Source: Verrucomicrobiales bacterium (GTDB lineage Bacteria; Verrucomicrobiota; Verrucomicrobiia; Limisphaerales; UBA11320). Taken from it: a stretch of 12,490 nt of DNA. The translations under genes were made by a program, and so were the position numbers. Position 1 is the first letter of the stretch; every line of letters begins with the position of its first letter. Positions 5,888-12,490 of this stretch are shown here, piece by piece. The stretch is taken from assembly GCA_003452185.1 (NCBI GenBank), contig DMJJ01000474.1, forward strand, positions 1-12,490. Direction: 5' to 3'. The notes beneath the pieces are model-generated. The model was not told the origin of the DNA and ran no database searches. It saw only the letters and a list, made by a program, of their open reading frames with translations.

Positions 5888-7570
5888 TCAGCTCCGCGGG
5901 ACGTGGTGCCGCGCGGCCTTCCTCGCAGCCAGGATCACCCCAGCCCGCTGCAGCGCCACGTCCAGGTTCTCGCACGTGTTCTCAGCCCCCAACCGCTCAA
6001 GCAGGCCATGGTTCTGCATCGCCATGAGCGGCTGCGTGTGGGGGCCGCAGAGGATCAGCTGACGGCCATGCCGGGCAAGCTTCACCCGGATCTCCTCGAT
6101 GGCGTTGAGCCCCGTGGCATCGATCGCCATCACCCGCTTGACCCCGAGGATCAACACCTCCGGGGGCTGCTGGTACCGGGAGAGCGTCCCCTCAAGCTTG
6201 TCGGCCGCGCCGAACAGGAAGGCGCCAAACAGGTTGAACACCAGCACCCCGTCAGGCACGGATTTGCCGGCCAGGGTGTCCTCCGGACCCAGATGATCGC
6301 TCCGCTCGTCGATGGAGGTGATCTGCGTCGTCTCCGAAACCCGCTTGATGAAGAGCACGGCCGCCAGCACCAGGCCGACCTCCACCGCCACCGTCAGGTC
6401 GGTCAGGACCGTCAGCCCGAAAACGATCAGGAAGACGATTGCGTCGCTCCGGGGCCACCGGCCCAGGCGGGCGAAGTGGTGCCACTCCCCCATGTTCAAG
6501 GCCACCACGATGAGGATCGCGGCGAGCGTCGCGAGCGGGACGTACTTGGCCAGGGGGGCGGCCGCCAGGACGATTCCCAGAAGGGTCAAGGCGTGAACCA
6601 TCCCGGCAACGGGGGTTCGTCCCCCGCTTCGCACATTGGTTCCCGTGCGGGCAATCGCCCCCGTGGCCGGGATCCCGCCAAACAGGGCGCTCGCAATGTT
6701 GGCCACCCCTTGGGCCAGGAGCTCCTGATTGCTGTCGTGACGGTCGTCGATCATCCCGTCCGCCACCACGGCGCAGAGCAGCGACTCGATCGCCGCAAGG
6801 AGGGCGATCGTGAACGCCGGGCGCATCAGCGCCCCCCAATGAATCCCCTCCAGAGCCGGAAGGTGAGGCACAGGAAGGGATCGTGGAATCTCGGGGATCG
6901 TCGGGGTCTGAATCCCCAGGGCCGCCACGACCACCGAGGCCAGGATCACCATCACGATTGAGGGGGGGACCCTCCGGCGCCAGGCGCTGGGCCAGAAGTA
7001 AACCCCAAGGAAGGAAACCACCCCCAGGATGAGCGTCGGCGGGTGAACCCTGTCCAGGTGGGTCCCGATCTCGTACACCTTGCCGACAAACTCCGCGGGC
7101 ATCTTCAGGCCCGCGAGACCGAGAAAATCCTTGAGCTGGGTGCTCAGAATGTAGACCGCGATCCCGCTCGTGAACCCCGCTGTGACCGGATACGGGATGT
7201 ACTTGATCATCACCCCGAGCCGGGCCCACCCCATCGCCACAAGCACCGCCCCCGCGAGCAGGGTTGCCACCAGCAGGTTGTTGTACCCCTGCACCAGGAG
7301 GATTCCGCTGACAATCGGGAGGAAGGCGGCCGTGGGGCCGCCGATCTGGACCCGCGAACCGCCGAGGGCTGAAATCAGGAACCCGGCGATGATCGCGGTG
7401 TAGAGCCCCTGCTCGGCCGTCCCACCGGAGGAAATCCCAAGCGCCATGGCCAGGGGAAGGGCCACAATCCCCACGGTGACCCCGGCCAGGAGGTCCGCCA
7501 CCAGGTCGGCGCGACTGTACCCCTTGAGGGTCTCAAGGAGCTTGGGCCGAAAGAGGCCTGTCAGCGTCAT
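5888..7570 (-). CDS. SulP-family anion transporter with C-terminal STAS domain
   Basis: Inner-membrane secondary transporter of 560 residues in the SLC26A/SulP family, which moves sulfate, bicarbonate or dicarboxylates. Residues about 20-410 form the hydrophobic core, with family signatures GISSGGTAEQGLYTAIIAGF (46-65), the IGGPTAAF stretch (76-83), ESLLCA (262-267) and GGIPATGAIARTGTNVRSGG (298-317). Residues about 440-545 form the cytosolic STAS domain; its phospho-site position reads DATG (D484-G487), with Thr instead of the Ser of anti-sigma antagonists. I chose the ATG at 7570 over a TTG at 7576. The start is 18 nt after the stop of cobA-hemD on the same strand, so the two are probably one operon. 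Beside a siroheme-precursor gene, sulfate is the likeliest substrate, but the sequence alone does not decide this. Confidence 0.93.
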   Translation of the reverse strand: MTLTGLFRPKLLETLKGYSRADLVADLLAGVTVGIVALPLAMALGISSGGTAEQGLYTAIIAGFLISALGGSRVQIGGPTAAFLPIVSGILLVQGYNNLLVATLLAGAVLVAMGWARLGVMIKYIPYPVTAGFTSGIAVYILSTQLKDFLGLAGLKMPAEFVGKVYEIGTHLDRVHPPTLILGVVSFLGVYFWPSAWRRRVPPSIVMVILASVVVAALGIQTPTIPEIPRSLPVPHLPALEGIHWGALMRPAFTIALLAAIESLLCAVVADGMIDDRHDSNQELLAQGVANIASALFGGIPATGAIARTGTNVRSGGRTPVAGMVHALTLLGIVLAAAPLAKYVPLATLAAILIVVALNMGEWHHFARLGRWPRSDAIVFLIVFGLTVLTDLTVAVEVGLVLAAVLFIKRVSETTQITSIDERSDHLGPEDTLAGKSVPDGVLVFNLFGAFLFGAADKLEGTLSRYQQPPEVLILGVKRVMAIDATGLNAIEEIRVKLARHGRQLILCGPHTQPLMAMQNHGLLERLGAENTCENLDVALQRAGVILAARKAARHHVPRS

Positions 7571-7588
7571 GATCAATCCACCCCGGAC

Positions 7589-9130
7589 TCACTTCCCACC
7601 GCGGCGCCGCGGCTTCGAGCCCTTCTGCACCGCCGCGATGAGCCCGTCGATGTTGTGGGGCTTGGCCTCGACGGCCGCCTCCAGCCCCAGGGCCTTGATC
7701 GCCTTGGTGGTCTCGGGGCCGATGGAGGCAAGCCGGGTCTCCGGAAACTTCTTCAGGAGCTCCGGCAGGTTGAAACGGGCGTGGAAGTTCTCGACCGTCG
7801 AGGCGCTGGTGAAGGTGATCAAGTCGGCCCCCTCCTCCAGCATCCGGGCGGCGCTCCCGGTGACATCCTCGGTCTCGGGCACCGTCTTGTAGCACGCGAC
7901 GTCATCCACAATCGCCCCCAGGGCCATGAGGGCCTGGGGCAACTCCGGGTTCGCCACCTGGGCCCGAAGGAGAAGGATGTTCACGTTCTCGATGCTCTGC
8001 TCGGCCTTGAAGGCCGCCGCAATCTTGCTGCTGACATACTCGTCAGGCATCAGGTCCACCCGGAGATGGAGCTCCTTCAGGCGCGCCGCAGTGGCGGGCC
8101 CGACGGCCGCGATCCGGCATCCACCGATGTCCCGCAGGTCGTCGAAGCTCTTGAAGAAGATCTCAAAGAAGGCCGTCACTCCGTTCGGGCTGGTGAAGAC
8201 GAGCCATTCATAGCTGTTCAGCTCCAGGATGGCGTCCACGAGATCCTTGGGTTCGTCGGGATGCGTGATCCGGATCGTCGGGATTTCGAGCACGTCCGCC
8301 CCGAGGTCGCGAAGGCGTCGGGAGACCTCGCTCGCCTGGTCCCGGGTGCGGGTGACCACCACCCGCTGGCCGAAGAGCGGCCGGGTTTGAAACCAATCGA
8401 GCTGGTCGTGGAGCGTCACCACCCCCCCGATGATTGTGACGGCGGGGGCGCTGAAGCCGGTCTTCTCAACCAGGTCGGCAATGGTTCCCAGGGTTCCAAA
8501 CAACGTCTCCTGCTTCGACCGGGTCCCCCAGCGGATCATCCCCACGGGGGTCTCCTTCGACATCCCCTGAGCGACCAGCTCCGAGGTGAGCGGGCGGATC
8601 CGCTCCACCCCCATCAGGATCACCTTGGTCCCGGGGGTCTTGGCCAGCCACGCAAGGTCGAGGTTGGAACTCTCCTTCGTAGGGTCCTCATGCCCGGTGA
8701 AAACCGTGAACGTGGCGCAATGGTCACGGTGAGTGAGGGGGATTCCGGCGTAGTTCGGGGCGGCCACCACGGAGGAGATTCCCGGGACCACCTCAAACCG
8801 GATCCCGGCCTCGGCCAGCTCCTGGGCCTCCTCGCCCCCACGGCCGAAGACGTACGGGTCCCCCCCCTTGAGGCGGACCACGGACTTCCCCGTTCGCGCC
8901 TTTTCGACCAGGAGCTTGTTGAGCTGGTCCTGCGGGATGGCGTGGTCGCGCGACCGTTTTCCGCCGTAGATGATCTCGGCCCCCTTGGGGGCAAGTCGAA
9001 GCAGCTCCGGGTTGACCAGGGCGTCATACACCACCACGTCCGCCCGCCCCAGGAGCTCGGCGGCGCGCATCGTCAGCAACCCAACATCCCCGGGGCCCGC
9101 CCCAACCAGATATACCGTGCCAGAAGTCAT
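7589..9130 (-). CDS. cobA-hemD: Fused uroporphyrinogen-III C-methyltransferase / uroporphyrinogen-III synthase (CobA-HemD)
   Basis: Cytosolic bifunctional tetrapyrrole enzyme of 513 residues. Residues 1 to about 245 are the SAM-dependent methyltransferase that turns uroporphyrinogen III into precorrin-2: VYLVGAGPGDVGLLTMRA (6-23), YDALVNPELL, the KRSRDHAIPQ loop, VVRLKGGDPYVFGRGGEEA (84-102), VPGISS, and PLTHRDHCATFTVFTGHE. Residues about 250-505 are HemD, which cyclises hydroxymethylbilane to uroporphyrinogen III: RVVVTRTRDQASEVSRRL at the start, LVFTSPNGVTAFF, AVGPATAARL and a final ASIGPETTKAI. No precorrin-2 dehydrogenase/ferrochelatase (CysG-N/SirC) domain is present, so another protein must finish siroheme. 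Such fusions are known in several phyla. The ATG at 9130 directly precedes the conserved N-terminus. It lies 93 bases after pyrF and 18 before the SulP gene. Confidence 0.95.
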   Translation of the reverse strand: MTSGTVYLVGAGPGDVGLLTMRAAELLGRADVVVYDALVNPELLRLAPKGAEIIYGGKRSRDHAIPQDQLNKLLVEKARTGKSVVRLKGGDPYVFGRGGEEAQELAEAGIRFEVVPGISSVVAAPNYAGIPLTHRDHCATFTVFTGHEDPTKESSNLDLAWLAKTPGTKVILMGVERIRPLTSELVAQGMSKETPVGMIRWGTRSKQETLFGTLGTIADLVEKTGFSAPAVTIIGGVVTLHDQLDWFQTRPLFGQRVVVTRTRDQASEVSRRLRDLGADVLEIPTIRITHPDEPKDLVDAILELNSYEWLVFTSPNGVTAFFEIFFKSFDDLRDIGGCRIAAVGPATAARLKELHLRVDLMPDEYVSSKIAAAFKAEQSIENVNILLLRAQVANPELPQALMALGAIVDDVACYKTVPETEDVTGSAARMLEEGADLITFTSASTVENFHARFNLPELLKKFPETRLASIGPETTKAIKALGLEAAVEAKPHNIDGLIAAVQKGSKPRRRGGK

Positions 9131-9165
9131 CGTGCATGGACTCTACGGGGCAGCGGACGCAAATC

Positions 9166-9183
9166 AACACCGCGAACACCGCG
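9166..9183. repeat. Two tandem 9-bp repeats upstream of cobA-hemD
   Basis: AACACCGCG occurs twice head-to-tail (9166-9174 and 9175-9183) in the 93-base gap between pyrF and cobA-hemD. The repeat begins 35 bases upstream of the cobA-hemD start codon. Direct repeats of this spacing could be a protein binding site for an internal promoter. No matching -10 or -35 boxes are clear, so chance or slippage remains possible. Confidence 0.45.
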
Positions 9184-9223
9184 GCGGCACGCGGAAGGAC
9201 TCCCGCGGCTTCCCCCACGGGCA

Positions 9224-9940
9224 TCAGGCGGGCGAGAGGGAGGCAAGGATCCGCTCCGCCGCAGCGCGAGGATCCGGCGAGGCGCAGATCGGACGGCCGA
9301 TCACCAGCCAGGTGGCCCCGGCCTCCATTGCCTCCGGGGCGCTCAGGGTCCGCTTCTGGTCCCCGGCCGCGTCGCCCGGGCCCCGGATCCCCGGCGTCAC
9401 CAACTGGGTGCTGTCAGGAACCACCTGCCTCAGCATTGCGAGCTCCAGCGGGGAACAGACAAACCCCCGAAGCCCGGCCTGAACCCCCAGGCCCACGAGC
9501 CGCTCCACCTGCCGGGCCACGTCTCCGGCCACTCCAACCTGGTTCAGGTCCACGGTCGACATGCTCGTCAACACCGTGACTCCAAGCACCACCGGCGCGG
9601 GGCGGCCGGTCGACCGGGCCGTCTCCTGGGCCGAGGCCTCCGCCGCCTTCATCATCTCCAGCCCCCCGCAGGTGTGGATCGTCAGCAGCTGGACATCGAG
9701 ACGCGTGGCGGCAGCGACCGCCTTGGCCACCGTGTTCGGGATGTCGTGGAACTTGAGGTCAAGGAAGACCGAGGCCCCCGCCCCGCGGATCTGCCGCACG
9801 AGCTCCGGGCCGGCGGACACAAACAGCTCCTTCCCGACCTTGAACCCCGCCACCGCGGGGCCGAGGGTCTGCGCCAGCTTCAGGGCGACGTCCGGTGAAG
9901 GAACGTCGAGGGCCACATAGATCGGGTTCCGGGCAGCCAC
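9224..9940 (-). CDS. pyrF: Orotidine 5'-phosphate decarboxylase (type 1)
   Basis: Cytosolic enzyme of de novo pyrimidine synthesis that decarboxylates OMP to UMP. The chain of 238 residues has the expected length for the bacterial type 1 enzyme. Visible active-site elements are LDVPS with D12, FKVGKELF with K37, the catalytic DLKFHDIPNTV (D61, K63, D66), TIHTCGG around residue 90, LGVTVLTSM, VTPGIR near the phosphate site, and VIGRPI near the C-terminus. The start is GTG at 9940, one base after the TGA of the DUF1080 gene, so pyrF translation probably depends on ribosomes finishing that gene. No other pyrimidine gene lies nearby. Confidence 0.96.
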   Translation of the reverse strand: MAARNPIYVALDVPSPDVALKLAQTLGPAVAGFKVGKELFVSAGPELVRQIRGAGASVFLDLKFHDIPNTVAKAVAAATRLDVQLLTIHTCGGLEMMKAAEASAQETARSTGRPAPVVLGVTVLTSMSTVDLNQVGVAGDVARQVERLVGLGVQAGLRGFVCSPLELAMLRQVVPDSTQLVTPGIRGPGDAAGDQKRTLSAPEAMEAGATWLVIGRPICASPDPRAAAERILASLSPA

Positions 9941-9941
9941 G

Positions 9942-11291
9942 TCACTTCAGGGGCTTGAGCTGGATCTTGCGGAAGGCGACCGGGTCGTTGTGGCCCGCAA
10001 ACCCGAAGAAACCGCTGGTCCGGTCCTTGCCGGGGTGGGCCGAGTTGGCCATGAACTCCTTCACCGTGCTGAGATCCGCATTGAGGATCGGCGTGCCGTT
10101 CAGCTCCACCGTGATCTTCGAGCCGGTGACATAAACCTCCTCGAAATTCCATTCCCCGACGGGACGCTGGTAGCCACGATGCGCCGGAACCATCCCGTAG
10201 GCTGATCCATGATACTGGCGGACATCGAGCTTCTTGTACATGTCCGCGTCGTCATCCAGCACCTGGAGTTCGCACATCCCGACGTAGGCCGTGTCGCCCG
10301 TGCCCGGGTAGCGGATCGCCAGCCCGTTGTTCCCACCCGGCGGAAGCTTGATCTCGAGCCGCGCGGCAAAGTCGGTCAGCTCCTCGTTCACGTAGATCGT
10401 CCCCCCCTTGTGCTCCTTGCACAGAATCGCCCCATCCTTCACCTCGTAGTTGTCGATCGGGCCCGCCCACCCCTTGAAGCTCTTGCCGTCAAACTTGGAG
10501 ACAAACCCGTTCGCCCCATGGCGCGCCAGGATGGCGTTGGCCTCGGAGGCGGGAATCTCGCGGATCGCGACGTTCCGCCACCGGATCTCGCCGCCGTGGG
10601 TCTGGAGCTGGATCGGCCCGCGCGCGGGGACCGGCGTCTTGCGGTCGTAGTAGTTCTCAAGGATCGCGTGATCGACGACGAGCTTCCCGTTGAGCCAGAC
10701 GCTGACTCGCGACCCCACCATGAGGACACGGAACTTGTTCCATTGCCCGAACGGCTTGTCGGCCATCACGAGGGGATCCTTCCCCGGGGCGCCCGGGCTG
10801 TTGTTCCAGAGTCCGCCGGAACCCTTGGCGCGGCCAAGGTTCTGGGGGTCGGCCTGGGTGTGATCCCAGATCTGGACCTGCGGGACCCCGCGAAGGTAAA
10901 TGCCGGAGTCGGCTGTCGGCACCGTCTTGTAGTCGACCAGAAGCTCGAAGTCGCCGTAGTCCTTCTCGGTGGTGGCGTAGGCGCCGTGACCGTCATTCAC
11001 CAGTTCGTCATTCTCACCATACCAGTGCGGCTTGCCGGTCTTGGAGTCGACCTCCAGCATCGACTTGGTCCAGGTGTCGATCTGCTTTTTCCGGTCCTCG
11101 GGGGAGAGCCCGAGCAGCTTGCGGTGGTCGTAGGTGTCCCCGCCGCGCCACCCGGTCAGATCCTTGCCGTTGAACAACGGGGTGAACCCGGCAGGCGCGG
11201 AAGCCGCGCCGGCATGAGAGGAGAGGGAGAGGGTGAGTCCGACCAGAAGGGCGGCCACGAATCCACGACGGGATGAGCGATGATCGTTCAT
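9942..11291 (-). CDS. Tat-exported protein with two DUF1080 (3-keto-disaccharide hydrolase-like) domains
   Basis: Predicted periplasmic protein of 449 residues. The N-terminus has a twin-arginine motif (S7-R8-R9-G10-F11) and a hydrophobic core (AALLVGLTLSL), with cleavage likely near A28-G29-A30, so folded export by Tat is plausible. Domain 1 (about 35-247) begins GFTPLFNGKDLTGWRG, and has DSGIYLRGVPQVQIWD and GQWNKFRVLMVGSRVSVWLNGK. Domain 2 (about 262-449) begins GFVSKFDGKSFKGWAG, and has NNGLAIRYPG, CELQVLDD and GEWNFEEVYVTGSKITVELNG. The halves match in order, so the protein is an internal duplication of the DUF1080 jelly-roll fold. The family is abundant in PVC bacteria and some members hydrolyse 3-keto-glycosides; catalytic activity here is inferred. 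It is the first gene of the minus-strand run and is coupled to pyrF. No 3-dehydrogenase or isomerase partner is nearby. Confidence 0.93.
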   Translation of the reverse strand: MNDHRSSRRGFVAALLVGLTLSLSSHAGAASAPAGFTPLFNGKDLTGWRGGDTYDHRKLLGLSPEDRKKQIDTWTKSMLEVDSKTGKPHWYGENDELVNDGHGAYATTEKDYGDFELLVDYKTVPTADSGIYLRGVPQVQIWDHTQADPQNLGRAKGSGGLWNNSPGAPGKDPLVMADKPFGQWNKFRVLMVGSRVSVWLNGKLVVDHAILENYYDRKTPVPARGPIQLQTHGGEIRWRNVAIREIPASEANAILARHGANGFVSKFDGKSFKGWAGPIDNYEVKDGAILCKEHKGGTIYVNEELTDFAARLEIKLPPGGNNGLAIRYPGTGDTAYVGMCELQVLDDDADMYKKLDVRQYHGSAYGMVPAHRGYQRPVGEWNFEEVYVTGSKITVELNGTPILNADLSTVKEFMANSAHPGKDRTSGFFGFAGHNDPVAFRKIQLKPLK

Positions 11292-11335
11292 AGGCTTTGC
11301 TGGGCCGAGTTCACCGCACCCCGAGGGGAAACGCC

Positions 11336-11346
11336 ATGATTATTTT
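11336..11346 (-). promoter_or_regulatory. Candidate -10 region for the DUF1080-pyrF-cobA-hemD-SulP run
   Basis: In an otherwise GC-rich spacer, the minus strand reads AAAATAATCAT, which includes AATAAT, close to a TATAAT box. It lies about 45 bases upstream of the DUF1080 start codon, a sensible promoter position. No good -35 box is seen 16-18 bases further upstream, so the call is weak. Confidence 0.25.
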
Positions 11347-11420
11347 GCCGCCCCGGTCCCTCGCGGGAACGAGCCGCAACCCCGGGGCGCTTCGGAACGC
11401 AACGCGCCAGGCTGCATTAG

Positions 11421-11437
11421 GGGATTGACCGAATCCC
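11421..11437 (+). promoter_or_regulatory. Inverted repeat with a TTGACC box upstream of the aminotransferase
   Basis: GGGATT (11421-11426) and AATCCC (11432-11437) are perfect 6-bp arms around a 5-base centre. The centre overlaps TTGACC (11425-11430), a good -35 match. The hexamer 17 bases downstream, GATGAG (11448-11453), is only a half match to a -10 box. The site could be a repressor-controlled promoter for the aminotransferase, or an operator serving both divergent genes. Confidence 0.3.
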
Positions 11438-11467
11438 GGGGGCTGGCGATGAGAGGGGGCGTCGCCC

Positions 11468-12490
11468 ATGGCACCCGCCCACAACACATCCCCCCCAGGC
11501 CGCACCCGCTCCTCCCCCTACATGGAGTGGGTGAAGACCCTCCCGCCGGCCCGGTTCAACCTGGCCATCAGCGGAATGCTCTTCTGCCCGATGTCGGAGC
11601 TCGGGGTCGACCCCTCAACCCTCGAGATCAATGGACCAAGCGCCTACGGGCATCCCCCGCTGGTCGAGGCCGTGGCGCGGCATTGCTCGGTCGACCCGGC
11701 CTGCGTCGTTATTGCCGAAGGGACCTCCATGGTGAACCACCTTGCCATGGCCACCCTTGTTGACCCGGGGGATGAGGTCCTGGTCGAGAGCCCCGGCTAC
11801 GAGCTTCTTCCCGCAACTCTTCGTTACCTTGGGGCCGAGGTGCGGAGCTTCCCCCGACCACGGGAGACCGGGTTCCAGATTGATCCGGCCGCCCTCCGCC
11901 GCGCTCTGACCCCCAGGACCCGCCTGATCGTCCTGACAAACCTTCACAACCCCTCAAGCGCTCTTACCCCCGAATCGACATTGCGGGAGATCGGAGCGAT
12001 CGCCGCCGAGGCCGGGATCCGTGTGCTGGTCGACGAGGTGTACCTGGAGACCCTCCCCGGCCCCCTCCCGAGGTCGGCCTTCCACCTGGGACCGCAGTTC
12101 GTCACCACCAACAGCCTCACCAAGGCCTACGGGCTGAACGGTCTTCGGTGCGGCTGGGCGCTCGCGGAGCCGGACCTCGCCCGGCGGATGTGGCGGCTCA
12201 ACGACCTCTTCGGCGTGATCCCGTCCCACCTCTCCGAGAAAGTCTCCCTGGCGGCGTTCCATGCGATGCCACGCCTCAGGGCCCGCACCGAAGCCCACCT
12301 CGCGGCCCACTGGAAGCTTCTCGACACCGCCCTCGCCGGCTGTGGGGTCATCGAGTGGCTGCGCCCCCCGTCCGGGACGGTGGCGTTTCCCCGCCTCACC
12401 CGGGGGTCTGTCGACGCCTTCTGCTCCCAGCTGCTGGATCAGCACGGAACCCGGGTCACTCCGGGGGAGTTCTTCGGCGCGAAGGAGATC
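11468..12490 (+). CDS. Class I/II PLP-dependent aminotransferase (partial, runs off the window)
   Basis: Cytosolic fold-type I PLP enzyme; 341 residues are visible and the C-terminus is missing. Active-site landmarks in order are Y111 (SPGY), N161 in NLHNPSS, D189 and Y192 in VLVDEVYLE, the Schiff-base lysine K219 in TNSLTKAYGLNGLRCGW, and phosphate-binding R227. These are the standard aspartate aminotransferase-family residues in their normal order. The C-terminal arginine that binds the substrate carboxylate lies beyond the end. The N-terminus lacks a long extra domain, so this is not a MocR regulator. The amino acid substrate cannot be deduced. GAGAGGGGG at 11451-11459 stands 8 bases before the ATG and is one of the better ribosome binding sites in the window. 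The gene is transcribed divergently from the DUF1080 gene, 176 bases away. Confidence 0.92.
   Translation, partial: MAPAHNTSPPGRTRSSPYMEWVKTLPPARFNLAISGMLFCPMSELGVDPSTLEINGPSAYGHPPLVEAVARHCSVDPACVVIAEGTSMVNHLAMATLVDPGDEVLVESPGYELLPATLRYLGAEVRSFPRPRETGFQIDPAALRRALTPRTRLIVLTNLHNPSSALTPESTLREIGAIAAEAGIRVLVDEVYLETLPGPLPRSAFHLGPQFVTTNSLTKAYGLNGLRCGWALAEPDLARRMWRLNDLFGVIPSHLSEKVSLAAFHAMPRLRARTEAHLAAHWKLLDTALAGCGVIEWLRPPSGTVAFPRLTRGSVDAFCSQLLDQHGTRVTPGEFFGAKEI

Noticed and set aside
7655..9898. Very long plus-strand open frame (747 codons) opposite cobA-hemD and pyrF
   Set aside because: It spans two well-supported minus-strand enzymes and their spacer. The translation is low-complexity and has no recognisable motif, so it is a shadow frame.
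11468..12490. MocR/GntR-type transcription regulator with an aminotransferase-like domain
   Set aside because: The protein begins almost directly with the aminotransferase fold, and no winged-helix DNA-binding domain precedes it.
1..12490. Mobile element, phage defence or CRISPR system
   Set aside because: I found no transposase, integrase, nuclease, reverse transcriptase, repeat-spacer array or attachment-site duplication. All recognised genes are metabolic, transport or signalling genes of uniform GC-rich composition.

Overview
The window is a GC-rich bacterial chromosome segment, densely packed with mostly ordinary housekeeping and accessory metabolism genes. The content suggests a member of the PVC group, most likely Verrucomicrobiota. 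The signs are a Tat-exported protein with two DUF1080 (3-keto-disaccharide hydrolase) domains, a CobA-HemD fusion, an NlpI-like TPR protein, and a phosphatidylserine synthase of the type common in that phylum. This assignment rests on gene families alone and is not proven. Strong Shine-Dalgarno sites are scarce, and three genes appear to start with TTG or GTG. No rRNA, tRNA, CRISPR array, transposase, integrase or phage gene was seen.

Layout, left to right. (1) Bases 1-93 are the end of a membrane protein gene (+). (2) Bases 120-1777 (-) form a two-gene signalling module: a STAS anti-sigma-factor antagonist followed by one protein that carries both an RsbW-like kinase-type ATPase domain and a SpoIIE/PP2C phosphatase domain. 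(3) A 313-base divergent spacer (1778-2090) holds a perfect 8-bp inverted repeat just upstream of the STAS gene. (4) Bases 2091-4030 (+) hold an exported TPR protein and a zinc-type alcohol dehydrogenase/quinone reductase-like enzyme that overlap by 4 nt. (5) After a 180-base structured spacer come pssA (phospholipid synthesis) and a LysE-family exporter, overlapping (4211-5870, +). (6) Bases 5888-11291 are a four-gene minus-strand run transcribed in the order DUF1080 protein, pyrF, cobA-hemD, SulP transporter, with gaps of 1, 93 and 18 nt. (7) Divergent from it, a class I/II aminotransferase (+) starts at 11468 and runs off the window end.

How the genes may work together. The STAS protein and the ATPase-phosphatase look like a self-contained partner-switching cycle, with kinase and phosphatase in one chain and the substrate encoded next to it. 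Its output target is not in the window. CobA-HemD makes uroporphyrinogen III and methylates it to precorrin-2, the siroheme precursor. Its co-orientation with a SulP anion transporter fits sulfate uptake plus sulfite reductase cofactor supply, but SulP proteins also carry bicarbonate and dicarboxylates, so this is inference. pyrF (UMP synthesis) and the DUF1080 protein (periplasmic carbohydrate breakdown) are tightly coupled without an obvious biochemical link.

I did not find a clear undescribed system. The points most worth checking are the domain order of the partner-switching protein, a terminator-like palindrome inside the 3' end of the LysE gene, the substituted catalytic zinc ligand in the dehydrogenase, and the DUF1080-pyrF coupling.
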